Positions 1-19,032 of a DNA stretch of 64,000 bases are shown here, one piece after another. The stretch spans positions 1,860,001-1,924,000 of the forward strand of contig NZ_CP168083.1 in NCBI RefSeq assembly GCF_049478495.1. The letters are read 5' to 3'. The stretch's first letter is position 1. Each line of letters starts with the position of its first letter. The notes under the pieces are model-generated. The model did not search any database. It was not told the DNA's origin and saw only the letters and a program-made list of their open reading frames with translations. This DNA is from P36-A1 sp049478495. GTDB taxonomy: Bacteria; Bacillota_I; Bacilli_A; JAJDGJ01. The translations under genes and the position numbers were made by a program.

Positions 1-401
1 TCAGGATTCCACTTTGTGTTGAAGTAATTTCGCCTACGAGGCTTTCACTCTCTTTGACTTACCTTCCCAGGTAATTCGGCTATCACTCGCTCACTCTATT
101 GTGGTCCTACAACCCCGCATCGCTGCGGTTTGGGCTTCTCCCCGTTCGCTCGCCGCTACTAGGGGAATCACTTTTGTTTTCTTTTCCTCTAGGTACTAAG
201 ATGTTTCAGTTCCCTAGGTCTGCCTTGTCATGCACTATGTATTTATGCATGCATTTAGTTATCTCTAACTATGGGTTCTCCCATTCGGATACCCCTGACT
301 ACGAGTGTTATCCTCTTATCAGGGCTTTTCGCAGATTACCGCGTCCTTCTTCGGCTCCAAGTGTCTAGGCATTCACCATACGCTCTTTCTTCCTTAACCT
401 T
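1..401 (-). rRNA. rrl: 23S rRNA, 5' part only (operon A; cut by window edge)
   Basis: The reverse complement carries the conserved 23S 5' end (GGTGAATGCCT... near 385-365), about 255 nt downstream of the operon-A 16S. Bases 1-401 match 6206-6606 and 11871-12271 in the two complete copies. Only the first ~400 nt of the gene are present; the rest lies left of the window. The 5' boundary is placed at the AAGGTTAAG stretch that can pair with the CTTAACCTT at the 3' end of the full copies. Confidence 0.95.
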
Positions 402-657
402 ACTTTTTTTTCAAGTTTATTCTTGCGTTTTTTTGAAAGTTTCGCTCTTTCTTTTGCTTGTTTTTTGTAAAATCTTTAGTATTACCCACTCCAATAAACA
501 GAAATTCCTTCCATTTATTTTTGTTTGTCTTACTTATCTATCTTGTTTGTTTTCTAATATTATTCAGTTGTCAAAGATCTTTACTACTTAAGAAGTCTTT
601 TCGACCTCTCAAAACTAAACAGTACTGCCTTTTTCAATCCAGCCTTCTTTCTCCTTA
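402..657 (-). other. 16S-23S spacer, operon A, without tRNA
   Basis: A+T-rich internal transcribed spacer of about 256 nt with no tRNA-Ile or tRNA-Ala. It holds 611-627, which is complementary (one mismatch) to the leader segment 2279-2295 upstream of 16S; together they form the pre-16S processing stem. A boxA-like antitermination element (ATCTTTGACAACTG on the minus strand) lies near 569-582. The spacer appears the same in all three operons. Confidence 0.8.
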
Positions 658-2217
<1,560 letters not shown>

Positions 2218-2278
2218 ATTTATTGACAGGATAATTGTGTTATCCATTTGTTTTGATTTCCTGACTGAATTGAATTGA

Positions 2279-2295
2279 CAGTTCTGTTTAGTTTT
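2279..2295 (-). other. 16S leader arm of pre-16S processing stem / boxA region
   Basis: On the minus strand this reads AAAACTAAACAGAACTG and follows a boxA-like GATCTTTG. It is complementary over 17 nt, with one mismatch, to 611-627 downstream of the 16S 3' end. That is the expected arrangement of an RNase III-type stem that loops out pre-16S. The same pair occurs in operons B (8484-8500) and C (14149-14165). Confidence 0.7.
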
Positions 2296-2340
2296 CAAAG
2301 ATCGTTGCGTTTTATTACTTTCGTTTTTCAACGCCCATAT

Positions 2341-2398
2341 ATAATAACAATTTAAACACTATAGGTCAACGCTTTTTTGCTTTTTTTTTGCTTTTTTT
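2341..2398 (-). promoter_or_regulatory. rRNA operon A promoter with A-tract upstream element
   Basis: On the minus strand: -35 TTGACC (2369-2364), a 17-nt spacer, -10 TATTAT (2346-2341). Immediately upstream are three A-tracts (2373-2378, 2381-2389, 2392-2398) spaced by GC dinucleotides, an arrangement like a strong UP element or curved DNA. The same sequence precedes operon C but not operon B. Confidence 0.75.
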
Positions 2399-3460
2399 AC
2401 TTATTTTCTTTTCTTTTATAATTCTATAGTTTTCTTTAATGTATTTTGCCTTTTTTTTATCATTTTTCTGCTTGTTTTTTCTTGCTTTTCTTCTTTTTTC
2501 TTTTCTAGTTAACCATTTCTAATTCTTTTCATTTCTTTTTTATTTTTTTCAATTGATAATATTTTTTCATTTGCACTATTTGTTAATAATTTCACAAACT
2601 TTTATGCTTTTACTTTTATCCACAGTTGTTTTTAGACTTTATTTATTTCTTCTTTATTTTATGTTTTACCTTCTTTTTTTAGTGTTTTGGGGATAAGTTT
2701 AGTTGATTATTCTATTTTTAATAGTTTTAAGCTAATTTTATCAACACTTATAAATACTAGCATTAGAATATAATCTTATAATAATTTAATTTTTTGTCCT
2801 TATTCTAGTATTTTTAATCTTTTTTTGACTATTTAGCTAGCTATATTAAAAGTTATCTACAATAATACTAAACGAATACTTCTTAGTAAACTTTCTTAAC
2901 AAGTAATTTATTAACTGCTTTTAGTTTTAGATACTAATCTAAAATTAAGATAGTTGCCACAATTATAGCTATTAGTACTATAGATGATACTTTATATCAT
3001 TGTTTATCTATTTAAGCTTATACTTGCTTATTTAAGCTTGTATCAAGTTATTTTGCTCTTTATTTTACTATAAGAAGCTCTATCTTAATTAATAACTAGC
3101 TGTTTTTTTAAAAGACCACTAAATAAAGGCTGCTTTTACTCATAATCATTACTATCCAGTTTTATTAATTATGTTTTAATTCTATAATTTATTGAATGGA
3201 AATAATAGCTTCAAGTAATAATAATACAGTAGTTGTTAAATAGTTAGTGTAAAAAATATCTTTATAATACTTTTTACATCACTACTAGATTCAATACTTT
3301 TTATTTAGCTTAACTACTTAAGTAGTTATCAAATTAATACCAATATAACTTTATCATTTATTAATAATATAAGCAGCTCTTTTTTAATTAATATTATAAA
3401 TCAACTCTTTTAAGAAACACTTCTATTTTTAACATCTTAGATCTAGGCAATAATATAATT
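2399..3460. other. A+T-rich non-coding stretch between rRNA operons A and B
   Basis: About 1.06 kb with no convincing open reading frame, RNA gene or long repeat. Its first ~150 bases are almost pure pyrimidine on the + strand. It contains one perfect DnaA-box 9-mer, TTATCCACA (2616-2624), and three one-mismatch versions: 2688-2696 (opposite strand), 2738-2746 and 2853-2861. A short direct repeat TATTTAAGCTT occurs near 3008 and 3030. Probably decayed spacer DNA; the DnaA-box cluster is noted separately. Confidence 0.5.
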
Positions 3461-3463
3461 AAT

Positions 3464-3491
3464 TAAAAAAACAGCCCAAAAAGCTGTTTTA
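3464..3491. terminator. second terminator hairpin downstream of 5S (operon B)
   Basis: AACAGC and GCTGTT arms around a short loop (3470-3487) with A-runs on the left and T-runs on the right. It would work for minus-strand transcripts and possibly both ways. A related hairpin follows the operon-C 5S (about 9192-9222). Confidence 0.6.
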
Positions 3492-3550
3492 TCTTGTATT
3501 AAATCATGTATCAAATTGTATAATTACATCCCTTTTGATCAAAGAGACAT

Positions 3551-3577
3551 AAAAAAAAGCCCTTTTAAGGGGGCTCT
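3551..3577 (-). terminator. intrinsic terminator of rRNA operon B
   Basis: On the minus strand a stem AGCCCCCTT/AAAAGGGCT (about 3559-3575) is followed directly by eight T residues. It lies just downstream of the 5S 3' end. Confidence 0.85.
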
Positions 3578-3583
3578 TACTTT

Positions 3584-3692
3584 GCCTGGCGATGTCCTAT
3601 TCTCGCACTTTCGTACTACATTCGGCGCTAAGATGCTTAACTTCTGTGTTCGGTATGGGTACAGGTGTGTCCATCTTGCCATCAACACCAGA
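3584..3692 (-). rRNA. rrf: 5S rRNA (operon B)
   Basis: The minus strand reads TCTGGTGTTGATGGC at the 5' end and GCCAGGCAAA at the 3' end. These form the terminal helix of 5S rRNA, and the conserved ACCTGTACCCATACCGAACA region lies between them. About 109 nt. Last gene of operon B, 39 nt after 23S, with a strong terminator behind it. An identical copy is at 9249-9357. Confidence 0.93.
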
Positions 3693-3730
3693 CTTTGTAA
3701 AGTCTTTGCTGAATAATATTAGTCTTTTTC

Positions 3731-6606
<2,876 letters not shown>

Positions 6607-6862
6607 ACTTTTTTTTCAAGTTTATTCTTGCGTTTTTTTGAAAGTTTCGCTCTTTCTTTTGCTTGTTTTTTGTAAAATCTTTAGTATTACCCACTCCAAT
6701 AAACAGAAATTCCTTCCATTTATTTTTGTTTGTCTTACTTATCTATCTTGTTTGTTTTCTAATATTATTCAGTTGTCAAAGATCTTTACTACTTAAGAAG
6801 TCTTTTCGACCTCTCAAAACTAAACAGTACTGCCTTTTTCAATCCAGCCTTCTTTCTCCTTA
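6607..6862 (-). other. 16S-23S spacer, operon B, without tRNA
   Basis: Same sequence and elements as the operon-A spacer (constant offset 6205): no tRNA, boxA-like element, and the 3' arm of the pre-16S processing stem at 6816-6832. Confidence 0.8.
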
Positions 6863-8422
<1,560 letters not shown>

Positions 8423-8550
8423 ATTTATTGACAGGATAATTGTGTTATCCATTTGTTTTGATTTCCTGACTGAATTGAATTGACAGTTCTGTTTAGTTTT
8501 CAAAGATCGTACATCTTTCGATGTGTTTTGCGCTTTTTCAACGCTTATAT

Positions 8551-8580
8551 ATAATAACAAATTTACTACTGTTTTGTCAA
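8551..8580 (-). promoter_or_regulatory. rRNA operon B promoter
   Basis: On the minus strand: consensus -35 TTGACA (8580-8575), an 18-nt spacer, -10 TATTAT (8556-8551). It sits where the operon A and C promoters sit, but the flanking sequence differs and the phased A-tracts are replaced by weaker A-rich DNA. Operon B may therefore be regulated slightly differently. Confidence 0.7.
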
Positions 8581-8589
8581 TGCTTTTCA

Positions 8590-9190
8590 TATCTTTTTTA
8601 TAATTAATTTGTTATTACTATTTTTTATCGCCTATTTGGCTTGTTTATATAATACCATTTTTTCCCTTACATAAGCAATATTAATTGTTTCTTTTTACTA
8701 TATTAAAATAAAATTAACCTGTTTTTAATAAAAACGTAAGTATACAACACTTAAAACCTTTAAATACTATATGTAAATTTTTTATCATCTATCTTTATCT
8801 ATAGTTACACTTATAAGTAAAAGTACTAAACATGTATATTATTATCTAAATGACACTTACAATAACGCTGTTTTATTTAAACATTCTACTGTTTCTTTTA
8901 CTTTAAAACTATTTATATTATGATCTCTATAAATTAATCGATGTGACACTTTAGTAATGATTGCTACTATTGTAATATCTTTAAATAGATAATTTAATAA
9001 CTCTAGCACTATGTTTAAGATTATATTACTAAAGAGCTATGTTAATAGAAAAAGGGCTCTACTGCTTGATTTGTTATCATTTAAAAATGGGATGAGTATT
9101 TTATTTTATTTTCTGGTAATAAGTTACCATTGATATAACTTATTATTTATAAGCTAAGTAGAACGATCACTTTTTTTAATAAAGAATATA
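8590..9190. other. A+T-rich non-coding stretch between rRNA operons B and C
   Basis: About 600 bases with no supported ORF or RNA gene, and not obviously related to the 2399-3460 spacer. I see nothing further in it apart from A+T richness. Confidence 0.5.
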
Positions 9191-9191
9191 A

Positions 9192-9242
9192 AAAAACAGC
9201 CCTAAGAGCTGTTAATAAAAAAAGCCCTTTTAAGGGGGCTCT
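9192..9242 (-). terminator. double terminator of rRNA operon C
   Basis: Two hairpins read in the minus direction. AGCCCCCTT/AAAAGGGCT followed by T-rich DNA (about 9217-9241) comes first; then AACAGCTCTTAGGGCTGTT followed by seven T residues (about 9192-9216). This mirrors operon B. Confidence 0.8.
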
Positions 9243-9248
9243 TACTTT

Positions 9249-9357
9249 GCCTGGCGATGTCCTATTCTCGCACTTTCGTACTACATTCGGCGCTAAGATG
9301 CTTAACTTCTGTGTTCGGTATGGGTACAGGTGTGTCCATCTTGCCATCAACACCAGA
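9249..9357 (-). rRNA. rrf: 5S rRNA (operon C)
   Basis: Same sequence as the operon-B 5S at 3584-3692, offset 5665. The terminal helix sequences TCTGGTG and GCCAGGC are present. It follows 23S and precedes the double terminator. Confidence 0.93.
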
Positions 9358-9395
9358 CTTTGTAAAGTCTTTGCTGAATAATATTAGTCTTTTTC

Positions 9396-12271
<2,876 letters not shown>

Positions 12272-12527
12272 ACTTTTTTTTCAAGTTTATTCTTGCGTTT
12301 TTTTGAAAGTTTCGCTCTTTCTTTTGCTTGTTTTTTGTAAAATCTTTAGTATTACCCACTCCAATAAACAGAAATTCCTTCCATTTATTTTTGTTTGTCT
12401 TACTTATCTATCTTGTTTGTTTTCTAATATTATTCAGTTGTCAAAGATCTTTACTACTTAAGAAGTCTTTTCGACCTCTCAAAACTAAACAGTACTGCCT
12501 TTTTCAATCCAGCCTTCTTTCTCCTTA
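12272..12527 (-). other. 16S-23S spacer, operon C, without tRNA
   Basis: Matches the spacers of operons A and B: no tRNA gene, boxA-like element, and pre-16S processing-stem arm at 12481-12497. Confidence 0.8.
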
Positions 12528-14087
<1,560 letters not shown>

Positions 14088-14210
14088 ATTTATTGACAGG
14101 ATAATTGTGTTATCCATTTGTTTTGATTTCCTGACTGAATTGAATTGACAGTTCTGTTTAGTTTTCAAAGATCGTTGCGTTTTATTACTTTCGTTTTTCA
14201 ACGCCCATAT

Positions 14211-14268
14211 ATAATAACAATTTAAACACTATAGGTCAACGCTTTTTTGCTTTTTTTTTGCTTTTTTT
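14211..14268 (-). promoter_or_regulatory. rRNA operon C promoter with A-tract upstream element
   Basis: Same as operon A: -35 TTGACC (14239-14234), 17-nt spacer, -10 TATTAT (14216-14211), and three A-tracts upstream (14243-14268). Confidence 0.75.
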
Positions 14269-14332
14269 AAAATTAATATAGAGATATATAATTTTATTAT
14301 AGAAAACAGTTGAAAAATGCATAAATACGAAG

Positions 14333-14366
14333 AAAATCACCGTTATTACTAACAGTGATTTTTTTT
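14333..14366. terminator. terminator hairpin downstream of the AGCS symporter
   Basis: Arms AATCACCGTTAT (14335-14346) and AACAGTGATT (14351-14360) pair closely. The minus-strand transcript continues into TTTTCTT; the plus-strand side has eight T residues. Probably bidirectional. It separates the symporter from rRNA operon C. Confidence 0.7.
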
Positions 14367-14372
14367 AATATT

Positions 14373-15956
14373 TTAAAATTTCTTTTTTGAAATATTTTCT
14401 CTAGTCCAAAAGTCAACTCCCTTAAAGGATTTTTGTTCTTCTATAGATAAATCTTCTAAAACAAATGGTTGGTCTTCTTTTCCTTCTGCTTGTTTCTTTT
14501 CAAAGTCTTTTAGGCATATTATTGCTGGTTTACATATTATTAGAATTCCAATGATATTTATAATTGCCATTAATCCAACACCAATATCTGCTGCTGCCCA
14601 AGCTGCTGCATTTGATCTTATACCAAAGAAGTATGTTGCTGCTAAGAATATTCCCTTAAGCATCCAAATAGCAATTTTTCTTTGTTTATCACTAAATTTG
14701 TTTCGCATTAATAATTCAAGGTTAGATTCTGCATAATAATAGTAGGCCATAAGTGTAGTAAAGGCAAAGAAGAATAATGCTATTGCAATAAATCCATGCC
14801 CAAAACCTCCAATTAGTGAACTCATAGCTGTTGGAGTATATTCAGCTATCTTATCTGGGCTTCCACCCATTGTACTATGCTCTGCATATGTTTGGAAAAT
14901 TCCATTTTGTTGAGTACCTGGTATAAATATACTATAAGCTCCTGTAATAATTATTGAAAGACCTGTTGCACTACATACAAAGATTGTATCAAAGTATACT
15001 GAGAAGGCTTGAACTAAACCTTGTTTAGCTGGGTGACTAACTTCAGCTGCTGCTGCTGCATGAGGTGCTGTACCTTGTCCTGCCTCATTAGAAAACACTC
15101 CTCTTTTAACTCCCCAAAGTATTGCTTGCCCTAAAGAAGCACCAAGTATAGCATCCGCTCCAAATGCTGATCTAAATATTAAACTAAATGTAGCTGGAAC
15201 TTGTCCTATATTAACAATAAGAATAATAATAGCTACTATTATATATATACCAGACATAAATGGAACAATTATTTCTGCTGCTCTTGATAATGATTTAGTA
15301 CCACCGACTATTATAATTCCTATAAGTACTAGTACAATTATCATCATTACTGTTTGGCTTATTCCAAAACCATTATATACTGCCGTTACTATTGCATTAG
15401 ATTGAACACCTGGTAAAAGGATTCCTGTAGCAATTAAACAACAAAACATAAAAATATATCCTAAAGGTTTAAGACCTCTTTTTCTAAAGTAGTATGCAGG
15501 TCCTCCTCTATATTCACCATCTATTTCAGTTTTATATAGCTGAGCTAATGTTGATTCGATATAAGCAGAACCAGCTCCAAAGAAGGCAACTGCCCACATC
15601 CAGAATAATGCTCCAGGACCACCATAAGCTATTGCTGTAGCAACTCCAACTATATTACCAGTTCCAACTCTACCTGCAACTGCAAGTGCAAATGCTTGGA
15701 ATGAAGAAATTCCTTCATCTGATCCGGAACCGGAAAACAACAATTTTGCCATTGTAGGAATTTTTCTTAACTGAACAAAGCGCATTCTAAATGAAAAATA
15801 TAAACCTGCAAATAAACATAACAGTGCTGTAACCGGAGACCATATCAAAGCTGCTAAACCTTCAATGAATCCATTTAATGAGCCACTTGCAAGTCCTGAA
15901 TTAAATGCATCTATTGCTGCAACAGTTTCACTGATAAAAATTTCAAAAATTTTCAT
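14373..15956 (-). CDS. amino acid:cation symporter, AGCS family (alanine/glycine:Na+)
   Basis: Predicted integral-membrane permease of 527 residues importing a small neutral amino acid (alanine or glycine in characterised relatives) with Na+ or H+. Family signatures are clear: GRVGTGNIVGVA at residues 95-106, GGPAYYF at 151-157 and SNEAGQGTAPHA at 289-300, with about ten hydrophobic helices between. Length is normal for AlsT/DagA-type carriers, plus a charged C-terminal tail. The start is an ATG after AAAGGAG. It stands alone between a terminator and a 430-bp upstream region carrying a paired operator-like repeat, so it is probably monocistronic and regulated. Substrate specificity cannot be read from sequence. 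Confidence 0.92.
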   Translation of the reverse strand: MKIFEIFISETVAAIDAFNSGLASGSLNGFIEGLAALIWSPVTALLCLFAGLYFSFRMRFVQLRKIPTMAKLLFSGSGSDEGISSFQAFALAVAGRVGTGNIVGVATAIAYGGPGALFWMWAVAFFGAGSAYIESTLAQLYKTEIDGEYRGGPAYYFRKRGLKPLGYIFMFCCLIATGILLPGVQSNAIVTAVYNGFGISQTVMMIIVLVLIGIIIVGGTKSLSRAAEIIVPFMSGIYIIVAIIILIVNIGQVPATFSLIFRSAFGADAILGASLGQAILWGVKRGVFSNEAGQGTAPHAAAAAEVSHPAKQGLVQAFSVYFDTIFVCSATGLSIIITGAYSIFIPGTQQNGIFQTYAEHSTMGGSPDKIAEYTPTAMSSLIGGFGHGFIAIALFFFAFTTLMAYYYYAESNLELLMRNKFSDKQRKIAIWMLKGIFLAATYFFGIRSNAAAWAAADIGVGLMAIINIIGILIICKPAIICLKDFEKKQAEGKEDQPFVLEDLSIEEQKSFKGVDFWTRENISKKKF

Positions 15957-16008
15957 AATTATTTCTCCTTTAAATTTAATGATTTTTTGCTAACTAATGT
16001 ATCAATTA

Positions 16009-16054
16009 TTGTAAATATTACAACTATTAACTTCCTAGATTGTAATATTTACAA
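16009..16054. promoter_or_regulatory. paired dyad operator-like sites upstream of the AGCS symporter
   Basis: TTGTAAATATTACAA (16009-16023) and TTGTAATATTTACAA (16040-16054) are exact reverse complements of each other, and each is a dyad with TTGTAA/TTACAA half-sites. Their centres are 31 bp apart, about three helical turns, which suits a cooperative dimeric repressor. They lie 53-98 bp upstream of the start codon. A hairpin in the leader RNA is the alternative. The cognate factor is unknown. Confidence 0.5.
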
Positions 16055-16358
16055 CATCTAATGATTAACACTGTTATCTTTTTTTACAATTATATAAAAA
16101 ATAGTTTATTTATACAACTTTTTTTATAATAAAATGAAGTTAATATTGTTATTATATAATTTCTATTATTATGTTTAGGTTAGAACAATTAACTATACAG
16201 TAAAACATTCTATTTAATTTACAAGTTGTTATAATATTTATATAAGTTATAGACATAAATTGTACATGATATTATCATTAAATCATAATTTTTTATTTAT
16301 TTGTATCCTAATGCATTTAATTATAGTATTTAATTATATACATGCCAGTATTTGCATA
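16055..16358. other. A+T-rich intergenic region without a gene
   Basis: About 300 bases between the symporter's upstream sites and the terminator of the GNAT operon. It probably carries the symporter promoter (a TATAAT-like hexamer on the minus strand near 16100). No ORF, tRNA or riboswitch fold was recognised. Confidence 0.4.
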
Positions 16359-16387
16359 AAAAAAACAATTAGAATTAACTAATTGTT
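16359..16387 (-). terminator. terminator of the tmk-to-GNAT operon
   Basis: The minus strand reads AACAATTAG, a short loop, CTAATTGTT, then seven or more T residues (16387 down to about 16358). The stem begins at the stop codon of the GNAT gene. Confidence 0.85.
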
Positions 16388-17232
16388 TATATCCACTCAC
16401 TTATAAAAAGTCTATTATTTTTAAATTCAAAGCTTTGATCTAAAACTTTAATCATCATAAATAACTCTTTTTCATATTTGTAATAATTAAAATTAAAAAT
16501 ATCAGAATGTAATTCTACTACGTTGCAATCGTATTTTATAAGTATTGATTTAATTAAAGAGAACAATTCATAATGAGTCGAAAAGACAGCTTCATTAACT
16601 ACTATTTGTTTTTCCTCTACTGAATAAACTATATATGCTTGTTTTGACATTGCATAGTGTATATTATCTATTTGATTCATTGAAATCATTTTATGGTAAT
16701 ATTTTTCATCTCTAATTTTATATCCATTTAAATCTAAAGTGTAGTTTTGGTAAATTTCAAGTAAACTACTTGGATCATTTTCAATTATAGATATTTGTTC
16801 AAAGTCTGAGAAGAAATTCTTATCTAGAGTAAGCTTACTTTTATAGTATTCTTCTTTAAAACCAAAAGGCTTATACAAATCCCAATTATATGCTTGTAAT
16901 ATCATGATTTTTTGATTTAGATCATTCTTAGCATAATTAATAGCATATTGCATTAACTGTTTCATGTAACCTTTTTTTCTATGTTTTATTGGTGTTGCAA
17001 CTCCTACAATAAAACTTGTATTTATCATTTCATTATCTATGCATAATAAATGTTGATTTAATTGTAATGTACAAACTATTTCAGATGCAATTTCTAAAAC
17101 TAAAGTATGGTCAAAATCAAAGGCATTATCAAAGTAATAGTCAATACTTTGTTTTGTATCATGTTCTAAAAAGCATTCATACCAAATATCTTTTAATGTA
17201 GAATAATCTTCTCTAGTTGCTTTTCTTATCAT
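16387..17232 (-). CDS. GNAT-family N-acetyltransferase (Eis-like)
   Basis: A 281-residue protein with an N-terminal GNAT fold. VGVATPIKHRKKGYMKQL (about residues 77-94) holds the R-K-K-G-Y-M acetyl-CoA pyrophosphate loop, and YKPFGFKEEYY follows near 125-135. The ~130-residue C-terminal extension is longer than in simple GNATs and recalls the second half of Eis-type acetyltransferases, but that is tentative. The ATG overlaps the stop of the upstream DUF2156 gene by 4 nt (ATGA), so the two are translationally coupled. It is the last gene of the tmk operon. The acetylated substrate is unknown. Confidence 0.8.
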   Translation of the reverse strand: MIRKATREDYSTLKDIWYECFLEHDTKQSIDYYFDNAFDFDHTLVLEIASEIVCTLQLNQHLLCIDNEMINTSFIVGVATPIKHRKKGYMKQLMQYAINYAKNDLNQKIMILQAYNWDLYKPFGFKEEYYKSKLTLDKNFFSDFEQISIIENDPSSLLEIYQNYTLDLNGYKIRDEKYYHKMISMNQIDNIHYAMSKQAYIVYSVEEKQIVVNEAVFSTHYELFSLIKSILIKYDCNVVELHSDIFNFNYYKYEKELFMMIKVLDQSFEFKNNRLFISEWI

Positions 17233-18131
17233 TTTTCATCTGCTCTTGTTATTGTAAATTTATCTACTAAATATTCTGGTTGATATGATAATTTTGATTT
17301 TCTTAGACCTACATCTCCTACATCATCTTCAGTATTTAAGTAAGTTAAATCATCAAAGAATGTTTTAACTAAGTTTTGTCTCATAAATGGATACAATCCT
17401 ATAATATCACCATCGGCTTTTTCAACATTTAAAACTGCAGTTTTATCATTTAGTTGTGTTCCTATACCAAATGCTGCAATTTTACCATCTATATAGCAAG
17501 CTAAACCTTCACAACTTAATTTTTCAAAGTTGTTTAATACATCAATAGTACCATCAACTTCAGGTTGCATATATTCATCATGTACTACTTTTTGTGATGC
17601 CCACCACAATGTAAAGTCAATGCAGTCTTGAGCAACGTCTTTGTTACCATCTATCTCTTTAAAAGTATAACGTCCTTCATACTGTTTTTTGAAATTATTA
17701 ACATGATTTCTTTTTTTCTGTAATTTTTTACCACTATATGTTAATATTTTTTCAATTGAATATAAGTAATCAAAAGAATCTCTATCTAATTCATAGTTAA
17801 AGTAATCTCCATAAACACTTTCTATTTGTTCTTTTACTTTTCTTACACAATTATGAATTGTAAAAGGTAGTTTTTCTTTTTCAAAATATTTTATTAAAAA
17901 CTCAATTGCTTGATCGACATTTTCAAGTACACAAATGGGATTTAGGGAGAATAGATGATTATTAAAATTACTAAATACTATTATAAACTCATCGCTTAGA
18001 TATACTTTTAATTTGAATTTATCCTTCCATAAAAACATATTTGTAAATGATAAATTATGATCTTTATAATTTAAACGTGATACATGTTTTTCTATTTCTT
18101 CTTTTAATTCTAAACTATATTTGCAAAACAC
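17229..18131 (-). CDS. DUF2156 protein (phosphatidylglycerol lysyltransferase C-terminal-like)
   Basis: A 300-residue protein resembling the DUF2156 family: two GNAT-like halves, related to the catalytic part of MprF and to FemX-like aminoacyl transferases. SGKKLQKKRNHVNNF (about 140-154) and the C-terminal RKSKLSYQPEYLVDKF region fit that family. It has no membrane segments, unlike MprF. It starts at GTG after GAGGTG, and the stop codon overlaps the next gene's ATG. Its place behind rsmI and before a GNAT gene is not informative about substrate. Aminoacyl-tRNA-dependent transfer is possible but unproven. Confidence 0.8.
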   Translation of the reverse strand: MFCKYSLELKEEIEKHVSRLNYKDHNLSFTNMFLWKDKFKLKVYLSDEFIIVFSNFNNHLFSLNPICVLENVDQAIEFLIKYFEKEKLPFTIHNCVRKVKEQIESVYGDYFNYELDRDSFDYLYSIEKILTYSGKKLQKKRNHVNNFKKQYEGRYTFKEIDGNKDVAQDCIDFTLWWASQKVVHDEYMQPEVDGTIDVLNNFEKLSCEGLACYIDGKIAAFGIGTQLNDKTAVLNVEKADGDIIGLYPFMRQNLVKTFFDDLTYLNTEDDVGDVGLRKSKLSYQPEYLVDKFTITRADEK

Positions 18132-18180
18132 TTTTTTTCACCTCATTTTTTATTATAACACAAGATATATATACATATTC

Positions 18181-19032
18181 TTACTTTCTATGTACTAAAT
18201 CATACACATAATTCTTTTCTAAGCCATATTTTTTTGCTATATCTTTTATTGCATTTTTTCTTGATACATTTTGTTCAATAAGAATATTAACCTCATTTAT
18301 AATAAAAGTATCATCAATTTCTGCTTCTTCTATTTCTGTATTATTATCTATACTTATTACTAATTCGCCTCTTAATTCTAAATCCGCATATAATAATTCA
18401 CTTACAGTACCATAAATATGTTCCTCATTTATTTTAGTAAGCTCTCTACTAATACAAACATTGACATTCCCTAATACTTGCTGAATAATATTTAATGTTT
18501 TTTTATACCTGTGAACTGATTCATACATTATTAAAGTATGTCTATAATCAACATATTGCTCTAACATATTTGTAGCATCATTACTTTTATGTGGTAGAAA
18601 ACCAATAAAAGTAAATGGAATTGTCTTAAATCCTGAATTTATTAAGGCCGGAAGTAAGGCATTAGGTCCATTAATAACCACTACATTAACATCGTTTTCT
18701 ATTGCTAGACTTACTAAATGTTGTCCTGGATCACTTATAACAGGATATCCAGCATCGCTTATTAAAACGACTTCCTGTAATTTTTTAACTGTTTCAATAA
18801 CTTGAATGCTTTTATCATACTCATTATGTAAGTAAAAACTCTCAAGCTTCTTATCTTTAATATTAAAATGTGATAATAATTTAGAACTTACTCTAGTATC
18901 TTCACAATAAATTGTTTCTACTTTATTTAACATATCTAATGCTCTTTGCGATATTTCACTTAAATTACCAATTGGTGTTGCTACTACATAAATTGTAGGA
19001 AACTCATTATCATTATACTTAAATTTTTTCAT
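18181..19032 (-). CDS. rsmI: 16S rRNA (cytidine-1402-2'-O)-methyltransferase
   Basis: RsmI 2'-O-methylates C1402 in the decoding centre of 16S rRNA using SAM. All family blocks are present: VATPIGNLSEIS near the N terminus, YCEDTRVSS, ISDAGYPVISDPG, the GPNALLPAL segment, FIGFLPHK and YESVHRYKKTL. Length (283 residues) is normal. I chose the ATG at 19032, six nucleotides after AGGTG; a GTG 9 nt further upstream overlaps that Shine-Dalgarno. The start overlaps the end of the trmN6-like gene by 14 nt, as in the Bacillus yabB-rsmI neighbourhood. Confidence 0.93.
   Translation of the reverse strand: MKKFKYNDNEFPTIYVVATPIGNLSEISQRALDMLNKVETIYCEDTRVSSKLLSHFNIKDKKLESFYLHNEYDKSIQVIETVKKLQEVVLISDAGYPVISDPGQHLVSLAIENDVNVVVINGPNALLPALINSGFKTIPFTFIGFLPHKSNDATNMLEQYVDYRHTLIMYESVHRYKKTLNIIQQVLGNVNVCISRELTKINEEHIYGTVSELLYADLELRGELVISIDNNTEIEEAEIDDTFIINEVNILIEQNVSRKNAIKDIAKKYGLEKNYVYDLVHRK

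Noticed and set aside
402..657. tRNA-Ile or tRNA-Ala in the 16S-23S spacers
   Set aside because: No cloverleaf, no TTCGANTC-type T-loop and no CCA-adjacent stem in the ~256-nt spacers.
2399..3460. Working chromosomal replication origin (oriC)
   Set aside because: DnaA-box-like 9-mers cluster here, but dnaA/dnaN/gyrB are absent and genes on both sides are nearly all minus-strand. Kept only as a finding.
15957..16358. Riboswitch (lysine, glycine or T-box) upstream of the AGCS symporter
   Set aside because: None of the conserved cores was found; the only structure is the paired dyad at 16009-16054.
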